64,000 nucleotides of DNA, taken from positions 248,001 through 312,000 of the forward strand of contig JADJZB010000002.1 of assembly GCA_016719485.1 (NCBI GenBank). The letters run 5' to 3'. The first letter of the stretch is position 1, and each line of letters starts with the position of its first letter. Below the pieces are notes generated by a model, which was given only the letters and a program-made list of their open reading frames with translations, had not been told where the DNA came from and did not search any database. This stretch comes from Holophagales bacterium (GTDB lineage Bacteria > Acidobacteriota > Thermoanaerobaculia > UBA5066). Positions 33,704 to 42,911 of this stretch are shown here, piece after piece. Made by a program: the position numbers and the translations under genes.

Positions 33704-34589
33704 ACGCCTGCAGAAGATCCTCGCCGCCGCGGGCGTCGCCTCGCGCCGGGCGGCCGAGGAGATGATCCTCGAAGGCCGCGTGACGGTGAACGGTCAGGTC
33801 GTCACCGAGCTCGGTACCAAGGCCGACCCCGCGGTCGACCACGTCAAGGTCGACGGCAAACGGCTCCGCGCAGCGGCGGCGCTCCGTTACATCCTCATGA
33901 ACAAGCCCCGGGGCGTCGTCGTGACGCGCGACGACCCGCAGCGCAGGCCCACCGTCTACGTGCTCCTGGGAACCCGCGTCTCCGAGCCCGTCGTCCCCGT
34001 CGGGCGCCTCGACTTCGACTCCGAAGGCCTCATTCTCCTGACGAACGACGGGCCGCTCGCGTACAGGATCGCGCACCCTTCCGGCGGCTGCCGGAAGGAG
34101 TACGAGGTCAAGGTGTCCGGCGTCCCGACCCCCGCGAAAATCGCGAAGCTCGCCCGCGGCATCCTCATCGACGGGGTGAGAACCCATCCGGCGACCGTGG
34201 AGCTGATCGACACGACCCCGGAGAAGAACGGCGTCGGCGGGAACGCCTGGCTCCGGGTCATCCTGGGCGAAGGGCGTTCGCGGCAGGTTCGCAAGATGAT
34301 GGAGGCCGTCGGGCACAAGGTCTCCAAGCTGCGGCGTGTCGCCATCGGCCCCCTTCGCGACAAGAGCCTGCGACCGGGCGGTTTCCGCGACCTCGTTCCT
34401 GCCGAAGTGGAGGCGCTGCGCGCGCTCGAGCCCGCGCCGAAACGGACTGCGAAGCCGGCGATGAGGCTCACTCACGTGAAGGCGAAGGCGAGTCCGGCCG
34501 GAAGGACGAGGCCGGAACCGGCTCCGAGGACCGGGACGACGCCCGGAAAGGCCACGCCGACCCATCGGCGCCGCGAGACGAAGAGGTGA
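33693..34589 (+). CDS. rluB: 23S rRNA pseudouridine synthase RluB family
   Basis: RluB/RsuA-family enzymes isomerise a specific uridine in 23S (or 16S) rRNA. The product has 298 residues. An S4 RNA-binding domain is at 4-50 (RLQKILAAAGVASRRAAEEM). The catalytic Asp107 lies in VGRLDFDSEGLILLTNDG. EGRSRQVRKMMEAVGH is the conserved C-terminal motif. A basic tail of about 50 residues (KAKASPAGRTRPEP and so on) ends the protein and probably contacts RNA. It overlaps scpB; the disrupted hisC follows 4 bp later. Distinction from RsuA rests on the scpAB context. Confidence 0.92.
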   Translation: MTAERLQKILAAAGVASRRAAEEMILEGRVTVNGQVVTELGTKADPAVDHVKVDGKRLRAAAALRYILMNKPRGVVVTRDDPQRRPTVYVLLGTRVSEPVVPVGRLDFDSEGLILLTNDGPLAYRIAHPSGGCRKEYEVKVSGVPTPAKIAKLARGILIDGVRTHPATVELIDTTPEKNGVGGNAWLRVILGEGRSRQVRKMMEAVGHKVSKLRRVAIGPLRDKSLRPGGFRDLVPAEVEALRALEPAPKRTAKPAMRLTHVKAKASPAGRTRPEPAPRTGTTPGKATPTHRRRETKR

Positions 34590-34593
34590 AGAG

Positions 34594-35730
<1,137 letters not shown>

Positions 35731-35734
<4 letters not shown>

Positions 35735-36426
35735 TCGTCGTCGCGATCGACGGCCCGTCGGGGGTGGGCAAGTCCACCGTCGGCAGGGCCCTCGCCGCAA
35801 GCCTCGGCGTTCCCTATCTCGATACCGGAGCGATGTACCGGGCCATCGGGCTCCTCGCGAGGCGGAACGGGGTCCCGCTGCCCATCGCCGATCCGGATCG
35901 GGTGGGGGAGCTCTCGGAGCGCGCCGAGGTCCGGGTGACGGGGACCGGCGGGAACGTCCGGACGCTCCTCGATGGCGAGGACGTGTCCGAGGAGATTCGC
36001 GAGCCCGAGGTCTCCCTGTACGCCTCGGCGGTCGCAGCCATCCCGCGCGTCCGTCGGCGGCTCGCGGCCCGCCAGCGGGAGCTGGCCCTGTCCGGGGGAG
36101 GGGTCCTCGAGGGGCGCGACATCGGGACGAAGGTCGTTCCCGAGGCGACCGCGAAGTTCTTCCTGACGGCGCGGCCGGAGATCCGGGCCCGCCGGAGGTT
36201 CGAGGAGCTCGTCCGGAAGGGAAGACCCCAGGACCTCGCGTCCGTGCGGACGGAGATGGAGGCCCGGGACGAGGCGGATTCGACCCGCGCCGACTCGCCC
36301 CTGGCCTGCGACGAGACGTACGTCGTCGTCGACACGTCCGACCTGGAAGCGGAAGAGGTCGCGGAGCGGCTGCGGGAGTGGATTGCCGCCCGTCAGGCTG
36401 TTGACCTCCCGAGGCCGGGCGTCTAA
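35731..36426 (+). CDS. cmk: Cytidylate kinase
   Basis: Cmk phosphorylates CMP/dCMP using ATP. ATG 35731 overlaps the hisC stop and gives 231 residues. The P-loop GPSGVGKST is at 8-16. The YLDTGAMYRAIGL segment (about 29-41) and VLEGRDIGTKVVPEA (about 125-139) form the CMP pocket. FFLTARPEIRARRRFEEL holds the lid arginines, and YVVVDTSDLEAEEVAERL ends the fold. It is directly upstream of rpsA, a very conserved pairing, and its last codons contain the -35 box of the rpsA promoter. Confidence 0.97.
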
Positions 36427-36429
36427 CAT
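36401..36429 (+). promoter_or_regulatory. Sigma-70-type promoter of rpsA
   Basis: TTGACC (36401-36406) and TAACAT (36424-36429) are spaced by 17 bp, straddling the end of cmk. The predicted leader from about 36436 to the ATG at 36497 is 60 nt and contains a hairpin. Confidence 0.7.
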
Positions 36430-36447
36430 TCCCGGTTCGGGCCGCTA

Positions 36448-36464
36448 ACTCAAGTACGTTGAGT
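36448..36464 (+). other. Leader hairpin upstream of rpsA
   Basis: ACTCAA (36448-36453) and TTGAGT (36459-36464) form a 6-bp stem with a GTACG loop in the predicted rpsA leader. E. coli S1 represses its own translation through leader structure, so an analogous role is possible but not shown. Confidence 0.35.
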
Positions 36465-36496
36465 CTTCTCCGCGAGCCCCTTAGAAGGTGGAATTC

Positions 36497-38359
36497 ATGC
36501 CGTCGGAGGACCAGAAGATCACGCCCATTCGGAAGGCGGACGAGGCTGCCGAAGCGAACGGGGAGTTCGCGAGGCTGCTCGCGGAGAGCGAGCGCTCCCT
36601 CGCTGAGGGAGAGCTGATCCGCGGGCGTGTCATCCAGGTCACGAACGACGAGATCCTCGTCGACATCGGCTACAAGTCGGAAGGGATGATCCCGCGTTCG
36701 GAGTTCGCTCATGCTCCGGACCGGCTTCCGGTGGCCGGCCAGGAGATCGACGCCATCGTCGATCGTCGCGAGGATTCCTCGGGGTACGTCATCCTCTCCC
36801 ACGAGAAGGCCCGGCGCATTCGCGCCTGGGACGCCATCGAGGTCGCGTTCAAGGAGAACCAGCCCGCCAAGGGCAAGGTCCTCGAGCGCGTCAAGGGCGG
36901 CCTTTCCGTCGACATCGGGGTCCGGGCGTTCCTCCCCGGGTCGCTGGCCGACATCCGGCCGCTGAAGAACCTCGACGTCCTCCGGGGCCGCGAGCTCGAG
37001 TTCCGGATCGTCAGCTTCGACAAGAAGCGCGGCAACATCGTCCTCTCGCGCAAGGCGCTGATGGAAGAGGTCGCCGAGGCCAAGAAGAACGATGCCGCGC
37101 AGGCGCTCGCCGACGGCCGCACGCTCCAGGGCACCGTGAAGAACCTCACCGAGTACGGCGCCTTCGTCGACCTCGGCGGGATCGACGGCCTCCTCCACGT
37201 GACCGACATCTCCTGGGGCCGCCTCGGCCATCCGTCCGAAGCGCTGCACGTCGGCCAGGACGTCGAGGTCAAGGTCCTCAAGTTCGACTCCGACTCGGGC
37301 CGCATCTCGCTGGGCATGAAGCAGCTCAAGCCGGACCCGTGGCAGGATCTGCCCGCGCACTACCCGGTCGGTGCCAGGGTCCGCGGCAAGGTCGTCTCTC
37401 TCACCGACTACGGCGCCTTCGTCGAGCTCGAGGAGGGCGTCGAGGGCCTGATCCACGTCAGCGAGATGTCGTGGACGAAGAAGGTCAAGAACCCGGCGAA
37501 GCTGCTCTCCGTGGGCGACACGGTCGAGGCGGTGATCGCCGACGTGAACCCCGAGACGCGCCGCCTCTCGCTGTCTCTCCGCGCGACCGAGCCGAACCCG
37601 TGGGAGATGCTCGCCGAGAAGTTCCACATCGGCGACCGGATCCAGGGCGTCGTCCGCAACCTCACCGATTTCGGCGCTTTCGTCGAGATCGAGGAAGGGA
37701 TCGACGGCCTGGTCCACATCTCCGACATGTCCTGGGGCCGTCGCGTCAAGCACCCGTCCGAGGTCGTCAAGAAGGGCGATCAGATCCAGGCCGTCCTCAC
37801 GGCCATCGACGTCGAGAACCGGCGGATCAGCCTTTCGATCAAGGAATTCCGCCCGAACGAGTGGGAAGAGTTTTCCCGGGAGCACAAGCCCGGCGACGTC
37901 GTCGACGGCCAGGTCGCCAAGGTGGCGGACTTCGGAGTCTTCGTACGCCTGCCCCTCGGTCTCGAGGGCTTGATGCACGTCTCGGAAACCGACGTCCTGC
38001 GCGGCCAGAAGCTCTCGGACGAGTTCAGCGAGGGAGATCCCATCCGCGTGAGGATCCTTCGGATCGAGGTCGACGAGCAGCGGATCGGCCTCTCGATGCG
38101 CGACGTTCCACAGCCTGACCCGTCAGAGGCTCGACCGGAGCCCGTCGCCGAGGTGACGGACGCTGGCGAACAGGAAGGCGGCGCCGAGCCGGACGTCGCA
38201 GCGGCACCCGAGGCCGTGACCGACGACGACGCGTCGACGCAGCCTGCGGACGAGCCTTCGCCGGCCGTTGAAGCCGAGGCCCGGGTCGAGGATGTGGCGG
38301 AGCCGATGACGGAGCCCGAGGCCGAGAATTCTGTCGAGGCCGTGAAGTCGGGCGACTGA
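36497..38359 (+). CDS. rpsA: 30S ribosomal protein S1
   Basis: S1 holds mRNA on the 30S subunit. I choose ATG 36497 (AAGGTGG 5 nt upstream) over GTG 36488; the product has 620 residues. Six S1 OB-fold repeats cover about 40-535; the last four show the clear pattern GTVKNLTEYGAFVDLGGIDG, GKVVSLTDYGAFVELEEGVE, GVVRNLTDFGAFVEIEEGID and GQVAKVADFGVFVRLPLGLE. Each ends near LLHVTDISW, LIHVSEMSW, LVHISDMSW or LMHVSETD. The first two repeats (with GYKSEGMIPRSEF and VRAFLPGS) are the ribosome-binding type. The last 85 residues are an acidic Glu/Ala/Pro tail of unknown role. It has its own promoter, and a hairpin-rich gap follows. Confidence 0.97.
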   Translation: MPSEDQKITPIRKADEAAEANGEFARLLAESERSLAEGELIRGRVIQVTNDEILVDIGYKSEGMIPRSEFAHAPDRLPVAGQEIDAIVDRREDSSGYVILSHEKARRIRAWDAIEVAFKENQPAKGKVLERVKGGLSVDIGVRAFLPGSLADIRPLKNLDVLRGRELEFRIVSFDKKRGNIVLSRKALMEEVAEAKKNDAAQALADGRTLQGTVKNLTEYGAFVDLGGIDGLLHVTDISWGRLGHPSEALHVGQDVEVKVLKFDSDSGRISLGMKQLKPDPWQDLPAHYPVGARVRGKVVSLTDYGAFVELEEGVEGLIHVSEMSWTKKVKNPAKLLSVGDTVEAVIADVNPETRRLSLSLRATEPNPWEMLAEKFHIGDRIQGVVRNLTDFGAFVEIEEGIDGLVHISDMSWGRRVKHPSEVVKKGDQIQAVLTAIDVENRRISLSIKEFRPNEWEEFSREHKPGDVVDGQVAKVADFGVFVRLPLGLEGLMHVSETDVLRGQKLSDEFSEGDPIRVRILRIEVDEQRIGLSMRDVPQPDPSEARPEPVAEVTDAGEQEGGAEPDVAAAPEAVTDDDASTQPADEPSPAVEAEARVEDVAEPMTEPEAENSVEAVKSGD

Positions 38360-38363
38360 CGTT

Positions 38364-38417
38364 CGCGACGCCTGCGAGGAGGCGTCGCGGGGAGCGCTGC
38401 CCGAATGCGGCGCTTCC
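38364..38417 (+). other. Two tandem stem-loops between rpsA and the HU/IHF gene
   Basis: The first has a perfect 10-bp stem (38364-38373 with 38380-38389) and a 6-nt loop. The second pairs 38390-38400 with 38407-38417 around CCGAAT with two G-T wobbles. No T-tract follows either. They fill most of the 71-bp gap and could attenuate transcription or protect the rpsA mRNA 3' end. Confidence 0.5.
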
Positions 38418-38430
38418 CCCGGGGGAGGAG

Positions 38431-38805
38431 ATGGAACGCGACACCCAGGGCGTCAGCCGGGCTGAGGGGACGACCACGAAGGCCGACCTCGTGGAGAACG
38501 TCGCCCGCGCCGCCGAGCTGACGAAGAAGCAGGCGGAAGCGGTCGTCGAATCGGTCTTCCAGGGGATCATCGCCTCGCTGCGCGCCGGTCAGAAAATCGA
38601 GCTTCGCGGTTTCGGGAGCTTCAAGCTCCGGCAGCGCGGCGCCCGCGTCGCGCGCAATCCGAAGAAGAGCGGCGTGAAGGTCCACGTGCCGCCGAAGCTC
38701 GTCCCCTACTTCAAGCCGGGGAAGAAGCTCAAGGAGCTCATCAACGAGGAGGCGCCGGTGCCCGAGGTGGCCTCGAGGGCGTCCTCGGCGCTCCCGGAGG
38801 AATGA
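38431..38805 (+). CDS. HU/IHF family nucleoid DNA-binding protein
   Basis: The 124-residue protein contains a complete HU/IHF fold at about 14-105: TKADLVENVARAAELTKKQA, the dimer core, then IELRGFGSFKLRQRGARVAR with the beta-arm (RNPKKSGVKVHVPPKLVPYF). GFGSF and the RNPKSG-like arm are diagnostic. It has a 14-residue N-terminal leader and a 20-residue acidic tail beyond the core. ATG 38431 sits close to GGGGAGGAG. Its place behind rpsA mirrors ihfB in proteobacteria, but HU versus IHF-beta cannot be decided. It overlaps the HIT gene by 4 bp. Confidence 0.92.
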   Translation: MERDTQGVSRAEGTTTKADLVENVARAAELTKKQAEAVVESVFQGIIASLRAGQKIELRGFGSFKLRQRGARVARNPKKSGVKVHVPPKLVPYFKPGKKLKELINEEAPVPEVASRASSALPEE

Positions 38806-39305
38806 GCGACGTCCTCTTCACGCCCTGGCGGATGACGTACCTGACGAACGCCGTGCCCTCCGGACCCTCGACGTGCCTCTTCTGTGACCTGCAGGGCCTC
38901 GGCGACGCCGAGGCCCTGATCGTCCTGAGGGGCCGGCACGTCTTCGCGCTCCTGAACCGCTACCCCTACTCGAACGGGCACGTCATGGTCGCGCCGTACG
39001 CGCACCGGGGCACGCTCCCGGAGCTCACGCCGGACGAGAGAGTGGAGATCATGGACGTCGCCGCGAGGCTCGAGGAGACCCTGCGGGCCGAGTATTCGCC
39101 GCACGGCCTGAACGCGGGCCTCAATCTCGGACGGTGTGCGGGGGCGGGAGTGCCGGGCCACCTCCACCTCCACCTCGTCCCTCGATGGGACGGCGACACG
39201 AACTTCATGACGGTCCTTTCCGGGACGCGCATCGTCCCGGAGGATCTCGGCGTGACGTATGGCCGGCTCCGCGCGCGCCTCGGCACGCCGGAGGGGGGCT
39301 CCTGA
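38802..39305 (+). CDS. HIT family nucleotide hydrolase
   Basis: HIT enzymes hydrolyse nucleotide phosphoramidates or dinucleoside polyphosphates such as Ap4A. The product has 167 residues. The histidine triad HLHLH is at 120-124 (PGHLHLHLVPRW), with His122 as the expected nucleophile. CLFC at 25-28 is half of a possible zinc site, and NRYPYSNGHVMVAPYAH (52-68) is family-typical. ATGA overlap with the HU/IHF gene sets the start. The following gene begins inside this gene's stop (CTGA). Confidence 0.95.
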   Translation: MSDVLFTPWRMTYLTNAVPSGPSTCLFCDLQGLGDAEALIVLRGRHVFALLNRYPYSNGHVMVAPYAHRGTLPELTPDERVEIMDVAARLEETLRAEYSPHGLNAGLNLGRCAGAGVPGHLHLHLVPRWDGDTNFMTVLSGTRIVPEDLGVTYGRLRARLGTPEGGS

Positions 39306-39688
39306 CCGGCGCGCGCCGCTCCGCCTCGTCCCGCCTGTTCGCCGTGCTGCTCGCGCTCCTCGTTCCGGGCCTCGGGCACGTCTGGGCCGGGCGCCGTGCG
39401 AGGGGCGCCGCGTACTTCCTGCTCGTCGGGGTTGCGTTCCTGGCGGGTCTGGGTCTCGGCGGCTCGGTGGGCTCGCTTCCCGTCCGGAGCTTCGGCGGCT
39501 TTCTCACGACGGTCGCCACGCACGCCGTCGTGGCTCCCGGGCTCCTGGTCCACTCTGCCGGACTTGCCGCCGGCGATCCAGGATCGCCCTCGTTCGAGGT
39601 CGCGATGACGTACCTCATCGTCGCGGGCGTCATGAACGTCCTGCTCGCGTTCGACGCCTGGGACGTCGCCGGGGATCGAAAACCGTGA
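39302..39688 (+). CDS. Small membrane protein (DUF6677-like), probable CTG start
   Basis: The 128-residue frame encodes a membrane protein beginning (M)TGARRSASSRLFAVLLALLVPGLGHVWAGRRARG. The VPGLGHVWAGRRARGAAYFL pattern resembles DUF6677/TM2-like proteins of unknown function. Three or four hydrophobic helices follow (about 12-25, 37-55, 68-88, 100-118). No ATG, GTG or TTG exists between the upstream stop region and 39344. CTG 39302 overlaps the HIT stop as CTGA, the same coupling used by neighbours, and GGAGGGGGG (39290-39298) lies ideally upstream. An alternative GTG at 39344 would remove the basic N-terminus and has no ribosome site. Confidence 0.7.
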   Translation: MTGARRSASSRLFAVLLALLVPGLGHVWAGRRARGAAYFLLVGVAFLAGLGLGGSVGSLPVRSFGGFLTTVATHAVVAPGLLVHSAGLAAGDPGSPSFEVAMTYLIVAGVMNVLLAFDAWDVAGDRKP

Positions 39689-39876
39689 CGACGGCCCCGC
39701 TGGCGGACCACGTCCTCCACCTCGTCCTCCTCGCGACGATCGTGTCCGCCTTCTTCGCGCTGCTCTGGCGCGACGAGGGTCCCGAGCGGCGCCGGTTCTT
39801 CGCCCGGATGTGGACGGCGATCGTCGGCGGCTCCTTCGCCCTCGCGTGGGCGATGTCCTTCGTCGGGGGGCGGTGA
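39685..39876 (+). CDS. Small hypothetical two-helix membrane protein
   Basis: GTG 39685 overlaps the previous stop (GTGA) and encodes 63 residues. Two hydrophobic helices (about 8-25, HVLHLVLLATIVSAFFALLW, and 43-60, TAIVGGSFALAWAMSFV) are separated by a charged loop DEGPERRRFF. I recognise no family. The tight packing between the DUF6677-like gene and lpxB (3 bp after its stop) supports it as a real gene. Function unknown; a role with lpxB or the neighbouring membrane protein is only a guess. Confidence 0.65.
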   Translation: MTTAPLADHVLHLVLLATIVSAFFALLWRDEGPERRRFFARMWTAIVGGSFALAWAMSFVGGR

Positions 39877-39879
39877 GCG

Positions 39880-41025
39880 GTGCGGCTCCTCCTCTCGGCA
39901 GGCGAGGTCTCCGGGGACCAGCACGGCGCGGCCCTTCTCGCGGCGCTGAAGGAGCGCGTCCCGGGTCTCGAGGCCTTCGGCATGGCCGGCGACCGGTGCG
40001 CGGCGGAGGGCATGCGCCTCCTCGCACACCAGAAGGACCTCGCCATCATCGGCGTGGTGGAGGCCCTCTCGAAGATCCGGTTCGCGCGCCGGCTGATCCG
40101 CGACCTGACGAACGCCGCGACGCATGAGCCCGTCGACGCCGCCGTCCTCATCGACTCGCCCGACTTCCACCTGCCGCTCGCACGGCGTCTCGCGAGGGCC
40201 GGAATCCCGGTCGTCTTCTACGTTTCGCCGCAGGTCTGGGCGTGGCGAAGCGGACGGGCGAGGACGCTGGCACGCCTCGGACGTGGCATCCTGACCCTCT
40301 TCCGCTTCGAGAAGCGCTGGTACGACGCTCGAGGGCTCGGCGAATCCGTGAGGTGGGTCGGTCACCCGCTCGTCGACGAAGCGGCACGGGAGCTCGCGGA
40401 GCCCGCGTCCCCGCCACCCGACGGCCGCCGCCGTGTCGTGCTGATGCCCGGCTCGCGCGCGGGCGAGATCCGCAAGATCCTCCCTCTCATGCGGGAGGCC
40501 GTTTCCCTCCTCGCCGCCCGGCGGAACGACCTCGACGTGGTCCTCGTGAAGGCCGATTCGGTTTCCGAAGCCCTTCTCGAGGAGACGGGGGGGCCGGCGC
40601 TTGCCGGCTGGACGATCGTCTCGGGACCGCACCTGGCGCTCCTCGCGGCGTCGGACGTTCTGGTGGTGGCCTCCGGCACGGCGACCGTGGAAGGCCTGCT
40701 GGCCGGCATCCCGATGGTCGTCGTCTACCGGGTCGCCACGATCAGCTACCTCCTCGGCAAGCTCCTCGTCAGGGTTCCGAACGTGGCGATGGCGAACATC
40801 CTCTCCGACCCCGGAGACGGCTCGCAGACCGTTCCCGAGCTGATTCAGGGCGCCGCGACTCCGGAGCGAATTGCCGCCGAGGTCGAGCGGTTTCTCTCGG
40901 GCCCGGCGCACGCCGCCGAGGCCCGGCGCCGGCTCGCCCTCGGGCGGGAGGACCTCGGGCCGCCGGGAGCGCCTGCCCGGACGGCGGATGCCGTCCTCTC
41001 CCTCGTCGGAACGGGACGCGCGTGA
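39880..41025 (+). CDS. lpxB: Lipid-A-disaccharide synthase
   Basis: LpxB joins UDP-2,3-diacylglucosamine and lipid X into the lipid A disaccharide at the inner membrane. GTG 39880 gives 381 residues, the normal size. Landmarks: LLSAGEVSGDQHGAALL (4-20), VLIDSPDFHLPLARRL (about 89-104), VFYVSPQVWAW (about 112-122) and LMPGSRAGEIRKILP (about 188-202). ASDVLVVASGTATVEGLLAG (about 254-273) and VPNVAMANILSD complete the family set. It overlaps the MsbA-like exporter by 4 bp, linking lipid A synthesis to flipping. Other lpx genes are not in the window. Confidence 0.96.
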   Translation: MRLLLSAGEVSGDQHGAALLAALKERVPGLEAFGMAGDRCAAEGMRLLAHQKDLAIIGVVEALSKIRFARRLIRDLTNAATHEPVDAAVLIDSPDFHLPLARRLARAGIPVVFYVSPQVWAWRSGRARTLARLGRGILTLFRFEKRWYDARGLGESVRWVGHPLVDEAARELAEPASPPPDGRRRVVLMPGSRAGEIRKILPLMREAVSLLAARRNDLDVVLVKADSVSEALLEETGGPALAGWTIVSGPHLALLAASDVLVVASGTATVEGLLAGIPMVVVYRVATISYLLGKLLVRVPNVAMANILSDPGDGSQTVPELIQGAATPERIAAEVERFLSGPAHAAEARRRLALGREDLGPPGAPARTADAVLSLVGTGRA

Positions 41026-42911
41026 AGGACTTCGCCCGCCTCGCGCGCCTCTTCCGTCCGCACGCGAGGGCCGCGCTCGTCGCGGTCCTCGCGATGATCG
41101 GCGTCGCCCTCTTCACCACGCTCGTCGCCTACCTCTTCGGCCCGCTCTTCGACCAGGTCCTGTCGCCCGGGCAGGGAGAGGTGGTGAAGCAGGGGCTCGC
41201 GGCCGATCCCGCGGCGCGAGGGCTCGGGAAAGCGCTCGCCGCGACCGAGGAGGCGAGGAAGACCACCGTCATCCGCTGGCTGGACGACGGCCTCCTCGAC
41301 CTCCAGAGAGCCGCCGGAGTCACGGAGGAGAACAGGGGCGTCGCCCTGCCGCTGCTTCTCCTCGTGGCGTTCCTGCTGAAGAACCTCTGTGCCTTCGCGG
41401 CGGAGTACCGTTTCAACGCCGTCGGGCTCGCGTTCGTGAGGGACGTCCGCCGACTCGTCTACGAGCGCCTCCTCGGGCAGTCGGGCGCCTTCCACGCGAA
41501 GAACCCGTCGGGGGACCTGATATCGCGGGTGACGGGAGACGTGGACCGGATTCAGGGCCTGTTCGGTACGGACCTCGCGGACCTCGTCCAGTCCGTTGCG
41601 ACGCTCGGCGGCCTCTCGGTTCTCGTCGTCTCCCGCTCCCCGGAGCTGACGCTCATCGCCCTCGTCGTCGCCCCCGCGATCGTCGTGCCGGTCGTCCTGA
41701 TCGCGAATCGTCTCCGGCGGATATCGAAAGCGGGTCGTGAACGAATGGGCGACCTGACGGGCGTCCTCTCGGAGACTCTCCGCGGCCACAGGGTCGTCCA
41801 GGCCTATGGCGCCGAGCGGTACGAGGCCGACCGGTTCGGCGAGGTGAACGAGCGGACGTTCCGCCTCCTCCGGAAGGGCGCGGGGGTGATGGCGCTCTCC
41901 TCGCCCCTCGTCGAGACCGCGTCGGTCCTCGCATTCATCGTCCTCCTCGGCTACGCCGGGAAGCGGATCGAGGCCGGGACGATGACGCTCGGCGCGTTCA
42001 TCTCTTTCGGGGTCGGGCTGGTGATGATGTACCAGCCGTTCAAGCGGGCCACCCGGATCAACCTCGCGCTCCAGCAGGCGCTCGCCTCGGCGCGGCGCCT
42101 CTTCGAGGTCCTCGACGCGCCCGTCCTGGTCGTCGACCGGACGGGCGCGACTCCGCTGGCGCCGTTCGAGAGCGGAATCCGTTTCGAAGGCGTGTCGTTC
42201 TCCTACCCGGGAGGCCCCGACGTTCTCTCGGACGTCGACCTCGACGTCCCGCGCGGTTCGGTCACCGCGCTCGTCGGCCCTTCGGGAGCGGGAAAGACCA
42301 CCCTGGCGAACCTCCTGCCCCGTTTCATGGACGTGACCGCGGGGAGGATCGCCATCGACGGCGTCGACATCCGCGACGTGACGCTCGTCTCGCTACGCGG
42401 AGCAATGGCCCTCGTGACGCAGGACGTCGTTCTCTTCGACGACACGGTGCGCAGGAACGTCGCGTATGGACGGGAAGGCGTGCCGGAGGAGCGGATACGG
42501 GCGGCTCTCGCCGCCGCGAACGCGGAGGAGTTCGTCGACGCCCTGCCGGATGGGCTCGACACGCGGGTCGGCGAAGCGGGCGGACGCCTCTCGGGGGGAC
42601 AGCGGCAGCGCCTCGCCATCGCACGGGCGCTCCTGAAGGACCCGCCGATCCTGATTCTCGACGAGGCCACCTCCGCCCTCGACACCGAGAGCGAGCGCGC
42701 GGTGCAGGACGCCCTCGAGCGGCTCATGGCGGGGCGTACGACGCTCGTCATCGCCCACCGTCTCTCGACGGTGCGGCGCGCCGACCAGATCGTCGTTCTC
42801 GAACGCGGCCGGCTCGTCGAGCGCGGCCGGCACGCCGAGCTCCTGGCGCTCGGAGGCGTCTACCGGAGGCTCCACGACCTGGCGGCCTTCGAAGAGGAGA
42901 AACCCACGTGA
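41022..42911 (+). CDS. MsbA-like ABC exporter (permease-ATPase fusion)
   Basis: This is a half-transporter of 629 residues with an N-terminal six-helix domain (about 15-370) and a C-terminal ATPase. Walker A GPSGAGKTT is at 419-427; signature LSGGQRQR and Walker B ILILDEATSALD follow, then the H-loop IAHRLSTV. Residues about 50-115 form a longer first external loop than in E. coli MsbA (582 aa). GTG 41022 overlaps the lpxB stop, which makes lipid A or core-LPS flipping the most likely role. Drug exporters have the same architecture, so msbA is inferred from context. Confidence 0.9.
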   Translation: MKDFARLARLFRPHARAALVAVLAMIGVALFTTLVAYLFGPLFDQVLSPGQGEVVKQGLAADPAARGLGKALAATEEARKTTVIRWLDDGLLDLQRAAGVTEENRGVALPLLLLVAFLLKNLCAFAAEYRFNAVGLAFVRDVRRLVYERLLGQSGAFHAKNPSGDLISRVTGDVDRIQGLFGTDLADLVQSVATLGGLSVLVVSRSPELTLIALVVAPAIVVPVVLIANRLRRISKAGRERMGDLTGVLSETLRGHRVVQAYGAERYEADRFGEVNERTFRLLRKGAGVMALSSPLVETASVLAFIVLLGYAGKRIEAGTMTLGAFISFGVGLVMMYQPFKRATRINLALQQALASARRLFEVLDAPVLVVDRTGATPLAPFESGIRFEGVSFSYPGGPDVLSDVDLDVPRGSVTALVGPSGAGKTTLANLLPRFMDVTAGRIAIDGVDIRDVTLVSLRGAMALVTQDVVLFDDTVRRNVAYGREGVPEERIRAALAAANAEEFVDALPDGLDTRVGEAGGRLSGGQRQRLAIARALLKDPPILILDEATSALDTESERAVQDALERLMAGRTTLVIAHRLSTVRRADQIVVLERGRLVERGRHAELLALGGVYRRLHDLAAFEEEKPT

